64,000 bases of DNA, taken from Astropecten irregularis (Eukaryota > Echinodermata > Asteroidea > Paxillosida > Astropectinidae). The translations under genes were made by a program, and so were the position numbers. How positions within the stretch are numbered: position 1 is the first letter of the stretch; each line of letters begins with the position of its first letter. The stretch covers positions 2,108,001 through 2,172,000 of the forward strand of contig OZ020255.1 in NCBI GenBank assembly GCA_963971285.1. Reading direction: 5' to 3'. Positions 38,957 to 49,710 of this stretch are shown here, piece after piece. The notes below the pieces were generated by a model. The model saw only the letters and a program-made list of their open reading frames with translations, searched no databases and was not told the origin of the DNA.

Positions 38957-39635
38957 CGAGCATGCTGGAGTTTCGATCAGACTGAAGTGGGAACAATGAT
39001 ATCAGCCGGGGGAAATTGGGTCGAGAAAGATGTTATAATTTTCATAAAAGGCTGATGAAAATACCAGCACATTTTGCCACCACAGAGAATAAAAAGAGCA
39101 AGTAAGTTTGGATCGAAATTCCTTTTCGTCGGCTTCAGTGGAAAGTATTCGGGCAGCCTGGTATCGATTCCAGCACGGGCCATGTCAGGGAAAGATCTCG
39201 TAGTCAGTTCTGTCGACAGTTTTTAATTTAGGCAAATGTTGGTTCAATATTTTTTTTGCCTTTCATGCATGTCCCCAAAATATAAGCGTTTTCATGTTCT
39301 GACAGCACCTCTTTACCTCTTTACAAGACAAAACCATAATTCGGTCACATTTCCATAAAATAATGTACGTTTGGGGTGTAGGCCTACGTTTTGTAATTTC
39401 CGATTTTTCCAATTTACCCTGCAAATATACCTCTATATGCTGTATACAAAACGTTCACAGTCACACCATCGTAGTGCTGTATTGAGGACCTTAATGGATA
39501 TAGCATTAAAACTCCAATGACATTTGTTTCACTATATTGTGTGTTATGTTGGGCGGGGTTTGGTTAGAATGCACCATACATGCTGATGTTTGGTGCCGTG
39601 AAAAGTCATTGCTACTGCAAACTGAACCAGCCAAT
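38957..39635. repeat. Duplicated segment E, copy 1
   Basis: AGACTGAAGTGGGAACAATG, CATAAAAGGCTGAT, TTTTCATGTTCTGACA-type, CATAATTCGGTCACATTTCC and, further on, AAAAGTCATTGCT and GCAAACTGAACCAGCC recur in order at 40737-41570. It lies directly upstream of the signal-peptide gene's putative promoter. Confidence 0.82.
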
Positions 39636-39849
39636 CACACGACCCTCATACGTAATGATATCATTATGCAAATGAGATTGAACTGTTGTTTCAGTTATTG
39701 TCAAAGCCACTGGTACTGCATTATTGCTGAACATGGGAATCATGTTGATGAGTGTTGTCTTATGCCATTCTACATTGTTGTGTACACATTTCCCTTTGTA
39801 CTCTTATAATGTGCGTTAAGTTATGGATGCATGCCTCCTGATGCATCAG

Positions 39850-40030
39850 GGAGCCAGGTTGGCGTAGCGGTTCTTTCCTCGCCTTTCACCACTGGCGGAC
39901 CGGGTTCAAGTCCCGGCTCGGTCCACTAGTGAATTGGGTTTTCAGTCCCTACCTGATTCCGTGGGTTTTACCCAGAATATTACTTTGGGGTTTTCCTCCC
40001 ACCTCTAAAACTGTATCTTCTTCTCATCAT
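39850..40030 (+). mobile_element. tRNA-derived SINE
   Basis: The head GGAGCCAGGTTGGCGTAGCG contains an A-box, and CGGACCGGGTTCAAGTCCCG a B-box. The body holds GGGTTTTCAGTCCCTACC, CCGTGGGTTTTACCC and GGGGTTTTCCTCCCACCTCT, the type of conserved core found in several animal SINE superfamilies. The tail is unclear. It is inserted between the two copies of segment E. Confidence 0.8.
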
Positions 40031-40198
40031 CTTTCCATAAAAGGTTTCATCAGGCTTTCGAGCTACAGATCCTTGGGCACTTTTGAGGAATCCTTGGTTT
40101 CATTACACACCTACACACCTGCACATACTTGGCAAAGAGGGACTTAGGCCTATGATATGCAAGCTGCTGCCTTTATTTTTGCTATGGCCATTTTGTGT

Positions 40199-40457
40199 CC
40201 TAGGGGGTTTACGAAACGGAAGCTTAAGTTCCGTCTCAGGTCCCGGCTCAATTTCGAGAATCCATTCTGAAATAACGGGTATCATAATAGATGCTCTAAG
40301 CTACGGTTCGGAAGGAGATTCTCTGGTTTGAAAAGAAAAACAGAGCTTCAGCTTCATTGAAAAACCACAACTTATACATTCGGCATAATTTATGAATGTC
40401 AGATCTGGAGCCTGAGTCTGAGCCTGATCTGAGCCTGAGCCTGATCCTAATCCTGAT

Positions 40458-40494
<37 letters not shown>

Positions 40495-40521
40495 ATAAGC
40501 CTTCGTTTCGTATACGCCCAT
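40199..40521. mobile_element. MITE family F carrying a GAGCCT array
   Basis: The left end CCTAGGGGGTTTACGAAACG and the right end CGTTTCGTATACGCCCATAA are inverted partners. The same termini bound the MITE at 56161-56392. The interior contains a hexanucleotide array. Confidence 0.75.
40410..40498. repeat. (GAGCCT)n hexanucleotide array
   Basis: About 14 units of GAGCCT with GATCCT and GAGTCT variants. On the minus strand it would code for alternating Arg-Leu or Arg-Ile, but in no credible gene. Confidence 0.95.
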
Positions 40522-40736
40522 AAATGTGATGATGGGTTTGAGATACAAGGTGACACTGGAGCCTTTCGTCTGCTTCATCATCCCTCCGATTCGTTTTGTG
40601 TGGCGGTAGCGAAATAAGTCCTAATTCTAGCTTTAAGCCTACTTTTTTTAAGGCCCATAGACTGCATTGTTCAAGTTTTTCTACGTGTACCTGGGCCCAG
40701 TGCTGTTTAATGGTAGGTGAGGCTTATGAGCATGTG

Positions 40737-41570
40737 GGTGCACGTGGAAGTTTCGATTAGACTGAAGTGGGAACAATGATACTTTAGTCGGGGGAAATTG
40801 TGTCGGCAAAGATTTTTTTTTTTTCATAAAAGGCTGATCGAAACCTACCCGCACTTTTTGGCATCATAGGAAAAACACCGAAATTGCTTCCAGGGCAGCG
40901 TACACCTCTTTGGCGGCTCCAGTGGAAAATACCCAGGCGGCCTGAGCTCGATCCCAGCCCGGGACATACATGAGAAATATCTGCACTCTGGTAGCCCGGC
41001 TTGTCCACAGTCTTCAATTTCGCCAAAGTTTGGTTACATTTTCGGCCCTTCTTGCATTTCCCACGAATACTCACATGTCCATGTTCTGACAACACCTCTT
41101 TACAAGACTTAACCATAATTCGGTCACATTTCCACCAAATATGTACGGTTTGGCAACAGCACTAAGTAACACCACTCTAAAATAATTGATAACCATGACC
41201 TTTGAAAAATTACCTTTGAAATTCGTTCAGTAGTTTCACAACATCTGATTGATACAACCTGCCTTTCTCTATAAAATTCCATTGGAATCTTGTTAAGATG
41301 GCTTTTGTTCTGATATGTACATGTATGTGCAATTTTCTACTTGTGGCCTATACATGCATAGCGATAGACGATGCAACATTTACTGTATATGGGTTCCTGT
41401 ACTGTAGGATTATATTTTTCCAATGTATCTCGTTCTCATTTACCCTGCATTAATATACCTCCATGGTGAACATGTATACCTTGGGAGGGGTTCTGTTAAA
41501 ATGCATCATACATGCAGATATCTGGTGCTCTTAAAAGTCATTGCTGCTGCAAACTGAACCAGCCCAGGAT
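40737..41570. repeat. Duplicated segment E, copy 2
   Basis: This is the homologue of 38957-39635 in the same orientation, about 1.8-1.9 kb further on. No second copy of the signal-peptide exon was found where one would be expected (40350-40700), where the MITE and its array lie instead. Confidence 0.8.
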
Positions 41571-41760
41571 GTATCTGCTTTATAGCTATTGTGGCCGACG
41601 TTGTTTGTTGATGTCTTAGCAGTGCGAAATGCTTGAACAGACCTTCATCCATGAAGGGTTTATCCGCGATACCATCCATTGCACCGCGGAAATATAAAAA
41701 GAGACAAACAAGTGGCAAAGGGGAAGGGGTTAAGAGGTGGGATAGTGGGCATTGTGTAAG

Positions 41761-43651
41761 CATAGAGCTAGGAAGAGAAGGAGTTCGAACTGCAATCTAT
41801 GACTAATCAAATCACTAATCGCCCAATTAAGCCCCATTAGAAAAGCACAGCGGCCGGCCACGCGTCTGTTACATAACACAACCGCGGTCGATCCTTTGAT
41901 CATATGATGGTCGCCGGAATTCCTTGGTAACCCCCAAAATGGTTCATAACTAAAATTGCAAAATGGAATAGCCAAACAAACGAATCAAATATAAATGGCA
42001 AGCGCAGTTGATACTGAAAGCCCCTGCATGCTTACATGGCAAACCGATAGATGCGCAAGAACATTATGTTTCGGTCGGTGCGTCTTTCGTCGAAATCGGG
42101 CATTTAACGGCAATTTGTCGTCTTTTCTTGACATTTATCGAAAACCAATTATGCTTAAAAAGGGTAATTTCATATTTCGTTATGCGGCTTGACTGATCCA
42201 GGTAGCTTATGAGTACTTTTTGAAAGATTTCAAAGGTAAGTTTCAAAGTTCTGAGAGCCTCTTCCGTTTTGCGCAACAGACGACTGTTTATGGAATTTAA
42301 AAATGTTGTATAGCAATTTCGTGTACAAATAAAGAACTTTTATTCAGCTGACAGGAAACGGCCCTAGTTCAACGCGTGGAAGATTATTATGGTAACGCTG
42401 ATTATGTGCAGATTCACAGGGATTTATTACAAAATGTGTTTTTATTAAAAATGACGGAATAGCAGTGATTCACGGGACATTTTTATGTGTTAAGAAGTGT
42501 TTAGGGCTTTATTCAATTTGCTTTCAGTGCAAGAAAATGTTGGACAAGCAGTAAATGACCAGTTGAAGTTGTGTCTCGCATAGGAAATAGGCCGACACAA
42601 AATCTCAGTTTACTTCGTTTTTTTTTCTCCCGTGCGTGGCAAGAGATTTCAGAATGTCTCAATCTCTAAAAGTCACCAAATCGAAACAACAAGGCTCTAC
42701 TTCCTAGTCCTACCAAAAATTACCGAAAACCTCCAAAGGGAACTCGGTTCATGGGAAGCCGATCATCATGGTCATCACTTTGATATTGTATGGATTATCT
42801 TTTGCTTCGCCACAGTCGTCACTCTTCGAGGGTTCTTCTTAAACTCATCTAGTTGACTTTGAGAAAGGATATTAATTATCTTATTATGTTAGACATAGTT
42901 TCATGCAGTGTTTATACACAACCTGCCCACAACTTAATAAGGAACTACTCAGTCGGACGCAATTAATTTTAACAGGTCACTCGGATTGTGGATATACAGA
43001 GCTATATACAGGAAAAAATCACTTAAAGTCGGCTAGAATTGAGAATAAACAGGAGTTGAATCAGATTGGATCGTGTAGTTTCTTTAAGTTGTCGCTAGGA
43101 GAAAAAAAAACAATTACAATGTCGCATTCAGTATAACTCCTCAACATAAACATCGGCACGGCCATCGCGGTAATGTGTCTACGGCTGTTTTATGTAAGGT
43201 AAATACAATTTATTTAATTGTACGCGAAACTGCTATGCAACAATTTATAAATTCTTTAAACAGCCGTCTGTTGCACAAAACGAAAGAGGCTCTGAGAACT
43301 TTGAAACTCGCCGTTAAATTCTTTAAAAAAAAATATTATTCAAAAACTTCCGTTTTGGATCGTCCATCATATTGTCTTGCCATTTTGATATTTATTTACA
43401 TCATAAAACTCTATTGAGAATTGGTCCCTCCAGATGGTACCGATATGTGAAATTTCAGCCCCCGGCTCAAGGACACAGAGCCGGGACGAAGTTGGTCAAT
43501 CCAGCTCCTGCAGCCAGACTACTGTAATGAACATTTGCATAATAACTACTATTTTACACAAAGCCTGTGGTTGCAACTTGCCTGAATGCGGCGGCGATCA
43601 TTGCACAATTGAAGTGCCATGGTTGTCACTCCTTCTCTTCCTAGCTCTATG
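41761..43651. repeat. Long-spaced nested inverted repeat
   Basis: CATAGAGCTAGGAAGAGAAG (41761 on, 23 bases) is exactly inverted at 43629-43651. Further inside, 42215-42300 and 43243-43330 are inverted copies of each other (CTCAGAACTTTGAAAC, GAAGAGGCTCT-type and CAGTCGTCTGTTG words). The interior has no recognisable gene. It may be one decayed TIR element of about 1.9 kb. Confidence 0.65.
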
Positions 43652-43715
43652 GTCATACCCTGCATACTGAACAGTACAATCTCACGTGAGTCTGAATAGA
43701 GGTAATAGTGAGATG
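43640..43715 (+). repeat. Possible DIRS terminal-repeat fragment
   Basis: GGTCATACCCTGCATACTGA, ACAGTACAATCTCACGTGAG and GAGGTAATAG resemble the DIRS right terminus at 32655-32715 (GGTATGCACCCTACCAGAC, ACAATACAATCTCACGTGA, CGGTAATAGG). Short and imperfect. Confidence 0.45.
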
Positions 43716-44010
43716 AGTTATCCACTGTTCAACAGCAACGAACTAAATGTATACCATATCGGATCCCGAAAGTCATTGAGGCGAAACATTTTCAAAAGCG
43801 TTCTCAGCTCTCTTGAATTGTGATGCAATGAGAATCGTGTGTTTTCCCGCCTACACAAAGACAGAATACCTAGACTATCATGACCTGTGTGGACATATCA
43901 TACATGTAGGTGATTTAACCAGAAAAGGCTCGGCGAAGCTGACGTGATCGTTTGGAGCACAAACTAATTTGTAGTCAGATTTGTAGCTTCGTCTAACTTT
44001 GATTTACGAA

Positions 44011-44087
44011 ATGGCCGTCAAACTGCTGCTGTTGTGTTTGCTTGCTGTGTGGGTACAAAGTGGAAATGCAATATTACGCAAGGAATT
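44011..44087 (+). CDS. First exon (signal peptide) of a secreted-protein gene
   Basis: ATG at 44011, context TTACGAAATGG, opens MAVKLLLLCLLAVWVQSGNA followed by ILRKE. It has a short basic n-region, an LLLLCLLAVWV core and a VQSGNA cleavage site. The exon ends after 25 codons plus two bases at GAATT|GTAAGT, a perfect donor, giving a phase-2 intron. Only 14 bases into the intron a MITE begins (44102). Later exons were not found; the next 7 kb are repeats. Product unknown. No TATA box was identified upstream. Confidence 0.68.
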
Positions 44088-44101
44088 GTAAGTACCCGAT
44101 T

Positions 44102-44884
44102 GGGAAAGAATTCTACTGATGACCATAATTTGTGCACAACTCTATGGAACCAACAGAGGGCGTTTTGAGCAAAATGGCTGCCGCTGTATTGAAAGTGTAC
44201 AATTTGTAGGTAAAAAAAACCCTGTAAAACTCACTTTACAGATATGCTACCCAAGTTTTCTATACCTGAGATTGAGGTTCATCATAATTTGGGGGATAGT
44301 GGGTTGACGGGTCCTAAAACTATAAAGGAAAGGAAACTACTTTTTGAAAAGTAACTTACCTACATATACTTTGTTGGTCTCCTCCTCTATATTACCAAGA
44401 TTAATTTTTTGGAAAGAGGGCAGGGCTTTGATTTTTGAGGGAAATTATGGTGTAAAAACGGTAACCAAGATTGTAACATTTCACCGCCGCACGGACGGCC
44501 GCAGAAGAGAATAGTCTGGTTTCGACTCTGACATTTTGAGGACTCTTGATCTGTTGGGTCTGGGCACTAGACTAACCAGACCAGACAAAATGGCCTCAAG
44601 CGATCAGACGGTCTGTTTTAAAGTTTACAAGAAGCGCGTAAGAAAATTGAATTTTAACCCTGAAATGTTTAACAAATTTCTTCAATCTAGGCTTTTATTG
44701 ACCCAGGTACATTTGCTAAAAGTCAAAAGTATCATTTTTGAGGAGTAGAAGTTAGTTCAGAGCCAAAAAAATCAATGTGTTTTGGGATCCCGTCAACCCA
44801 CAATCGCCATAATTTGTATCCAATAAGTTAACTCTTGGAGGATATAATCCTTTTTCCGTAATGGTCATCAGTTAAATTCTTTCC
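44102..44884. mobile_element. MITE family C, copy split by another element
   Basis: It starts GGAAAGAATTCTACTGATGA and ends ATCAGTTAAATTCTTTCC, collinear with 33961-34202. It is interrupted after ...ATCATAATTTG (44291) by the element 44292-44807 and resumes with CATAATTTGTATCC. Confidence 0.88.
44292..44807. mobile_element. TIR element nested in MITE family C
   Basis: The termini GGGGATAGTGGGTTGACGGG and its inverted partner CCCGTCAACCCACAATCGC bound about 516 bases. The host MITE sequence CATAATTTG is present on both sides, an 8-9 base target duplication, as in hAT or Mutator-like elements. An internal frame (44536-44748) is not recognisable. Confidence 0.85.
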
Positions 44885-44963
44885 CTATAAGGATCTTTCT
44901 TTTAACGGTCAGCCCTTACAAAAACGGTATGTTCAAATGTATACAACCTCCCTTTCCCCGATT

Positions 44964-45425
44964 GGAAAAGAATTCCACTGACGGCCATTACGGAAAAGGG
45001 TTATTGTCTCCAATAGTTATATTGGATACAAGTCATGATGAACTTCAATCATAGGTGTGTACACTGGGGTAGCATATACGAAAAGTGAGATTTTCAGTCT
45101 GTGTTCTTTGACCATTGATCTCCATTAGAAACACTGGATAGGACACAGGCCCTCCATCTTGTAACCGCGTGCGCGCTTGATTAGCGGGTTTGACAAGGGA
45201 TTTGAAGTGTCCAGCACGCATGCGCACGTAGGCCTGCCATACAATTAACACTGCCCAAACCCGCTCTCCAGCTGTCCACGCGTTCTCGAATCCGTGCAAT
45301 GCATCTGCGTGCGCGTGTCCTATTCAGTCTTTCTAATGGAGATCAATGTTTTTGACTTACAATGATACACTTCAATGCAGCAGTATCCATTTTTCTCATA
45401 ACGCCCTCAGTCTGTCGGTCCCACA
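44964..45425. mobile_element. MITE family C, inverted, split and 3'-truncated copy
   Basis: GGAAAAGAATTCCACTGACG, GGCCATTACGGAAAAGGGTT and AGTTATATTGGATACAA are the reverse complement of the right half of 33961-34202 and 44102-44884. After the nested element, TACACTTCAATGCAGCAG and ATAACGCCCTCAG match the reverse complement of the left half. The last 50 bases are missing. Confidence 0.8.
45113..45348. mobile_element. hAT-type MITE nested in MITE family C
   Basis: The ends CATTGATCTCCATTAGAAA and TTTCTAATGGAGATCAATG are perfect inverted repeats, continuing imperfectly through ACTGGATAGGACAC and GTGTCCTATTCAGT. It is flanked by TCTTTGAC (45105-45112) and TTTTTGAC (45349-45356), an 8-base target duplication with one difference, which fits hAT. 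Confidence 0.88.
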
Positions 45426-45498
45426 AGGCGGGAGGGAGTATGGTGTAAAGTATGGTGTGGGTCTTCACCTGTTCCCAACCGATGAGAACTTACGGAGA

Positions 45499-45760
45499 AT
45501 CCTAAAATTAAACGAGTCTAGAATTAGGCGAAGTTTGATTGGGATTCTACAGACCTATTGTGACAAACGAAAGGGATTACGTGAGATAGCGCTCACCAGC
45601 CAGCAGCACGTCAGATTTGAAAGCACAAGTCACACTTATCGAAAAAATAGGGAGGGATAACAGGTAAGAGGAGGGCACGTAATCCCTTTCGTTTGTCACA
45701 ATAGGTCGGTAGAATCCCAATCAAACTTCGCCTAATTCTAGACTCGTTTAATTTTAGGAT
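45499..45760. mobile_element. Fold-back with DIRS-like terminal sequence
   Basis: Arms of about 85 bases (45499-45584 and 45676-45760) run from ATCCTAAAATTAAACGAGTC to GGGATTACGTGAG and back. They contain AAGTTTGATTGGGATTCTAC, identical to a stretch in the right end and internal complementary region of the DIRS element at 24930-32763. The centre (GCTCACC...CGTCA..TTTGAAAG) resembles the start of the terminal repeat of the element at 49711. So it looks like the joined internal complementary region and right end of a DIRS relative with its middle deleted. Confidence 0.75.
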
Positions 45761-45799
45761 TTTACCTCCCCATTGTACGAAGCAGAAATCGGGTCAAAA

Positions 45800-46090
45800 A
45801 GATTGGAACACATTACTTGGAATCGGATGAATTTAAGAGAAGCTAACATGTTTTGAAACCTAATGTTTTGAAAAATCGAACATATTTTTTAAGACTCGGA
45901 TGCATTTTCAAAAACCTAATCAAATTTAACGACCGAACATATTCAAGTTTCGGATGTTTTTGCGAATCCGATCATTTTTCAAACATCGAACATGTTTCCG
46001 AATCGGATGCAATTTCAAAAACCTAACATGTTTTTCGATTCGAATGCATTTTCAAGTTCCGAATGCCCACAAAACAGCCGTAGGCATAAA
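45800..46090. repeat. Degenerate array of TCGGATGCATTTTCAA / CGAACATGTTT words
   Basis: Within copy 1, words such as TCGGATG(A/C)A, GAACATGTTT, AACCTAA(T/C) and TTTTCAAAAACCTAA recur at irregular 30-40 base spacing, alternating in sense. In one frame this gives repeats like FQKPN and NMF. It is repeated in copy 2 and, inverted, at 49090-49480. Confidence 0.7.
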
Positions 46091-46469
46091 ACAGCCGTAG
46101 AGTGCGTGTTAGGTTTACGTAATTTCATCCGAGTTTTCATTTCATCCGATTCTGAAAAGCATCCGAAACTTTTGACCCTGTTCGGGCCGGGTTTTGCCGA
46201 GTGCCCGAGCCCAGACTGATAGTCTTGCAACAAGACGTCGGGCATGTCTTTCTTACAGTGCATTCTACGCAGTCATAATCCTGCATTCTATAAGCGTATT
46301 GAGGACTGTCAAAAGCCAGTGAGCTTAGTATAGTAGCCATAAGTGTTACGTTAGGCTGCCAAAAAGGATTCAGAATGGACTCGCCAGGGGTTCACTAGTA
46401 GCTAGTGTCGCCATGTTTGTCTCATCTTTTGTACTAAAATTATTACCGAAGCTGATCAACCTACCTGCG

Positions 46470-46625
46470 TACGCCAATCAACTCGTACGCTGTTTGGTCA
46501 ACTCGTTCGCCGACCAACTCGTCGGGTCAACTCGTACGCCGACAAACTCGTAGAGATGAGGCGTACGAGTTGGTCGCGTCAGCGCCATACGAGTTGGTCG
46601 GCGTACGAGTTGACCAGCATTCAAT
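46470..46625. repeat. Array of CAACTCGTACGCC words in both orientations
   Basis: At least four CAACTCGT(A/T)CGC-type words are followed by at least four GCGTACGAGTTGGTC-type words, so the block can fold on itself. The core GTACGAGTTG is the one in the tandem block inside DIRS ORF1 (26340-26420). Confidence 0.85.
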
Positions 46626-47210
46626 AATTAAGATCAATCGAACGTGTAGTTCGTCGAACTACAACAGTAATCGACGAAAGCTGGGTCGACAGTCTCGATC
46701 AGGGGCGGATATTGCTGAGTTGATTGAAAATGAAAAAAAAACAACAACAACAACAACTGAGTCGCAATCCGTGTGGGCTTGAAAAACTTATCGAGGGACA
46801 AGCTTATGTCTTGTATTATATGAATATGGGCATGACCTCCGTTATTTTCTTTGTAAGTTACAAAACAGGTAGAAGACGGTACGTCGACATTTTTCTTTTA
46901 TTGTATAAAACCTGGCCATTACAATTAAATCACCGGTGTGAAAAAAATGGTTTAAAAAGCCACAAGAAAATTAACGATTGTTTAAGGGGTGCACATTTTG
47001 TCTTTTCTCCATTTTATTATAAATACCCCCCCCCACCCACCCACCAGCCCGACAGGTGTCATGATCATGGCCTAGTACGAGCGTGACTACAGTAATAATT
47101 TCTATTTCTACCTCCATAAGGGGTGCACATTTGGTATTTTCTCCATTTTATTATAAATACCCCCCCCCCCCCACCACCCCGACAGGTGTCATGATCATGG
47201 CCTAGTCATG

Positions 47211-48850
47211 GGATTACGTGAGATAGCGCTCACCAGCCAGCAGCACGTCAGATTTGAAAGCACAAGTCACACTTATCGAAAAAATAGGGAGGGATAACAG
47301 GTAAGAGGAGGGCACGTAATCCCTTTCGTTTGTCACAATAGGTCGGTAGAATCCCAATCAAACTTCGCCTAATTCTAGACTCGTTTAATTTTAGGATTTT
47401 ACCTCCCCATTGTACGAAGCAGAAATCGGGTCAAAAAGATTGGAACACATTACTTGGAATCGGATGAATTTAAGAGAAGCTAACATGTTTTGAAACCTAA
47501 TGTTTTGAAAAATCGAACATATTTTTTAAGACTCGGATGCATTTTCAAAAACCTAATCAAATTCAACGACCGAACATATTCAAGTTTCGGATGTTTTTGC
47601 GAATCCGATCATTTTTCAAACATCGAACATGTTTCCGAATCGGATGCAATTTCAAAAACCTAACATGTTTTTCGATTCGAATGCATTTTCAAGTTCCGAA
47701 TGCCCACAAAACAGCCGTAGGCATAAAACAGCCGTAGAGTGCGTGTTAGGTTTACGTAATTTCATCCGAGTTTTCATTTCATCCGATTCTGAAAAGCATC
47801 CGAAACTTTTGACCCTGTTCGGGCCGGGTTTTGCCGAGTGCCCGAGCCCAGACTGATAGTCTTGCAACAATACGTCGGGCATGTCTTTCTTACAGTGCAT
47901 TCTACGCAGTCATAATCCTGCATTCTATAAGCGTATTGAGGACTGTCAAAAGCCAGTGAGCTTAGTATAGTAGCCATAAGTGTTACGTTAGGCTGCCAAA
48001 AAGGATTCAGAATGGACTCGCCAGGGGTTCACTAGTAGCTAGTGTCGCCATGTTTGTCTCATCTTTTGTACTAAAATTATTACCGAAGCTGATCAACCCA
48101 CCTGCGTACGCCAATCAACTCGTACGCTGTTTGGTCAACTCGTTCGCCGACCAACTCGTCGGGTCAACTCGTACGCCGACAAACTCGTAGAGATGAGGCG
48201 TACGAGTTGGTCGCGTCAGCGCCATACGAGTTGGTCGGCGTACGAGTTGACCAGCATTCAATAATTAAGATCAATCGAACGTGTAGTTCGTCGAACTACA
48301 ACAGTAATCGACGAAAGCTGGGTCGACAGTCTCGATCAGGGGCGGATATTGCTGAGTTGATTGAAAATGAAAAAAAAAAAAAAAAACAACAACAACTGAG
48401 TCGCAATCCGTGTGGGCTTGAAAAACTTATCGAGGGACAAGCTTATGTCTTGTATTATATGAATATGGGCATGACCTCCGTTATTTTCTTTGTAAGTTAC
48501 AAAACAGGTAGAAGACGGTACGTCGACATTTTTCTTTTATTGTATAAAACCTGGCCATTACAATTAAATCACCGGTGTGAAAAAAATGGTTTAAAAAGCC
48601 ACAAGAAAATTAACGATTGTTTAAGGGGTGCACATTTTGTCTTTTCTCCATTTTATTATAAATACCCCCCCCCCCCACCCACCCACCAGCCCGACAGGTG
48701 TCATGATCATGGCCTAGTACGAGCGTGACTACAGTAATAATTTCTATTTCTACCTCCATAAGGGGTGCACATTTGGTATTTTCTCCATTTTATTATAAAT
48801 ACCCCCCCCCCCCCCCCACCACCCCGACAGGTGTCATGATCATGGCCTAG
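47211..48850. repeat. 1637-base tandem duplication, copy 2
   Basis: Copy 2 begins exactly at the inner edge of the fold-back's left arm, so it holds only the right arm (47313-47397). Its right end merges into a third partial repeat of a smaller unit (CCTCCATAAGGGGTGCACAT...ATGATCATGGCCTAGTACGA, about 130 bases) that also occurs twice within each large copy. Confidence 0.95.
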
Positions 48851-49050
48851 TCTAGTACGAGCGTGACTACAGTAATAATTTATATTTCAACCTCCATAAG
48901 GGGTGCACATTTTGTCTTTTCTCCATTTTCCATAAGGCCTTATCCTTGTACTAGTAAGGCTTGTATTTAGTAGTGGCACGATTTGTAGGCCAAACACTGC
49001 ATACAGTGGCTCTGGCCGTAGGCTTGCAGTGGGGCGTGGAGTTTTCCTCG

Positions 49051-49513
49051 GACGTCTTGTTGCAAGACTATCAGTCTGGGCTCGGGCACTCGGCAAAACC
49101 CGGCCCGAACAGGGTCAAAAGTTTCGGATGCTTTTCAGAATCGGATGAAATGAAAACTCGGATGAAATTACGTAAACCTAACACGCACTCTACGGCTGTT
49201 TTATGCCTACGGCTGTTTTGTGGGCATTTGGAACTTGAAAATGCATTCGAATCGAAAAACATGTTAGGTTTTTGGAATTGCATCCGATTCGGAAACATGT
49301 TCGATGTTTGAAAAATGATCGGATTCGCAAAAACATCCGAAACTTGAATATGTTCGGTCGTTAAATTTGATTTGGTTTTTGAATGCATCCGAGTCTTAAA
49401 AAATATGTTCGATTTTTCAAAACATTAGGTTTCAAAACATGTTAGCTTCTCTTAAATTCATCCGATTCCAAGTAATGTGTTCCAATCTTTTTGACCCGAT
49501 TTCTGCTTCGTAC
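49051..49513 (-). repeat. Inverted partial copy of the 1637-base unit
   Basis: GACGTCTTGTTGCAAGACTA to CGATTTCTGCTTCGTAC is the reverse complement of 45776-46238. A few differences were noted (for example CATTTGGAACTTG). It ends where the fold-back's flank would begin. Confidence 0.93.
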
Positions 49514-49710
49514 CCATTGTGACGTCACTACAGAGACTACGTGAGATTTTTAGAGAACGATAAATGTGACTTGAAAAAAGATAACCAAACAAACCATTCT
49601 CAACTGAAGTATCCAGATTTTAATGTCGTTAACACATTTGTGTATAAACTTACATCACATACTTGATAATACACTAGAGGTGGTTCTCCTCTACCTCGCA
49701 GGTTGCACAC

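Larger units (their letters stand above)
45574..47210. repeat. 1637-base tandem duplication, copy 1
   Basis: The sequence from GGATTACGTGAGATAGCGCT at 45574 is repeated from 47211 at a constant offset of 1637 bases. Only a few single-base differences were noticed (for example AAGACG against AATACG near 46232, and AACCTACC against AACCCACC near 46460) plus length changes in A- and C-runs. No protein is recognised; the parallel short frames in the two copies differ in frame because of the A-run and are unlikely to be genes. Confidence 0.95.

Noticed and set aside
48207-48728. 173-residue frame as a gene in the 1.6-kb duplicate
   Set aside because: The near-identical copy at 46570 is split into two frames by a different A-run length; composition is low-complexity and there is no domain.
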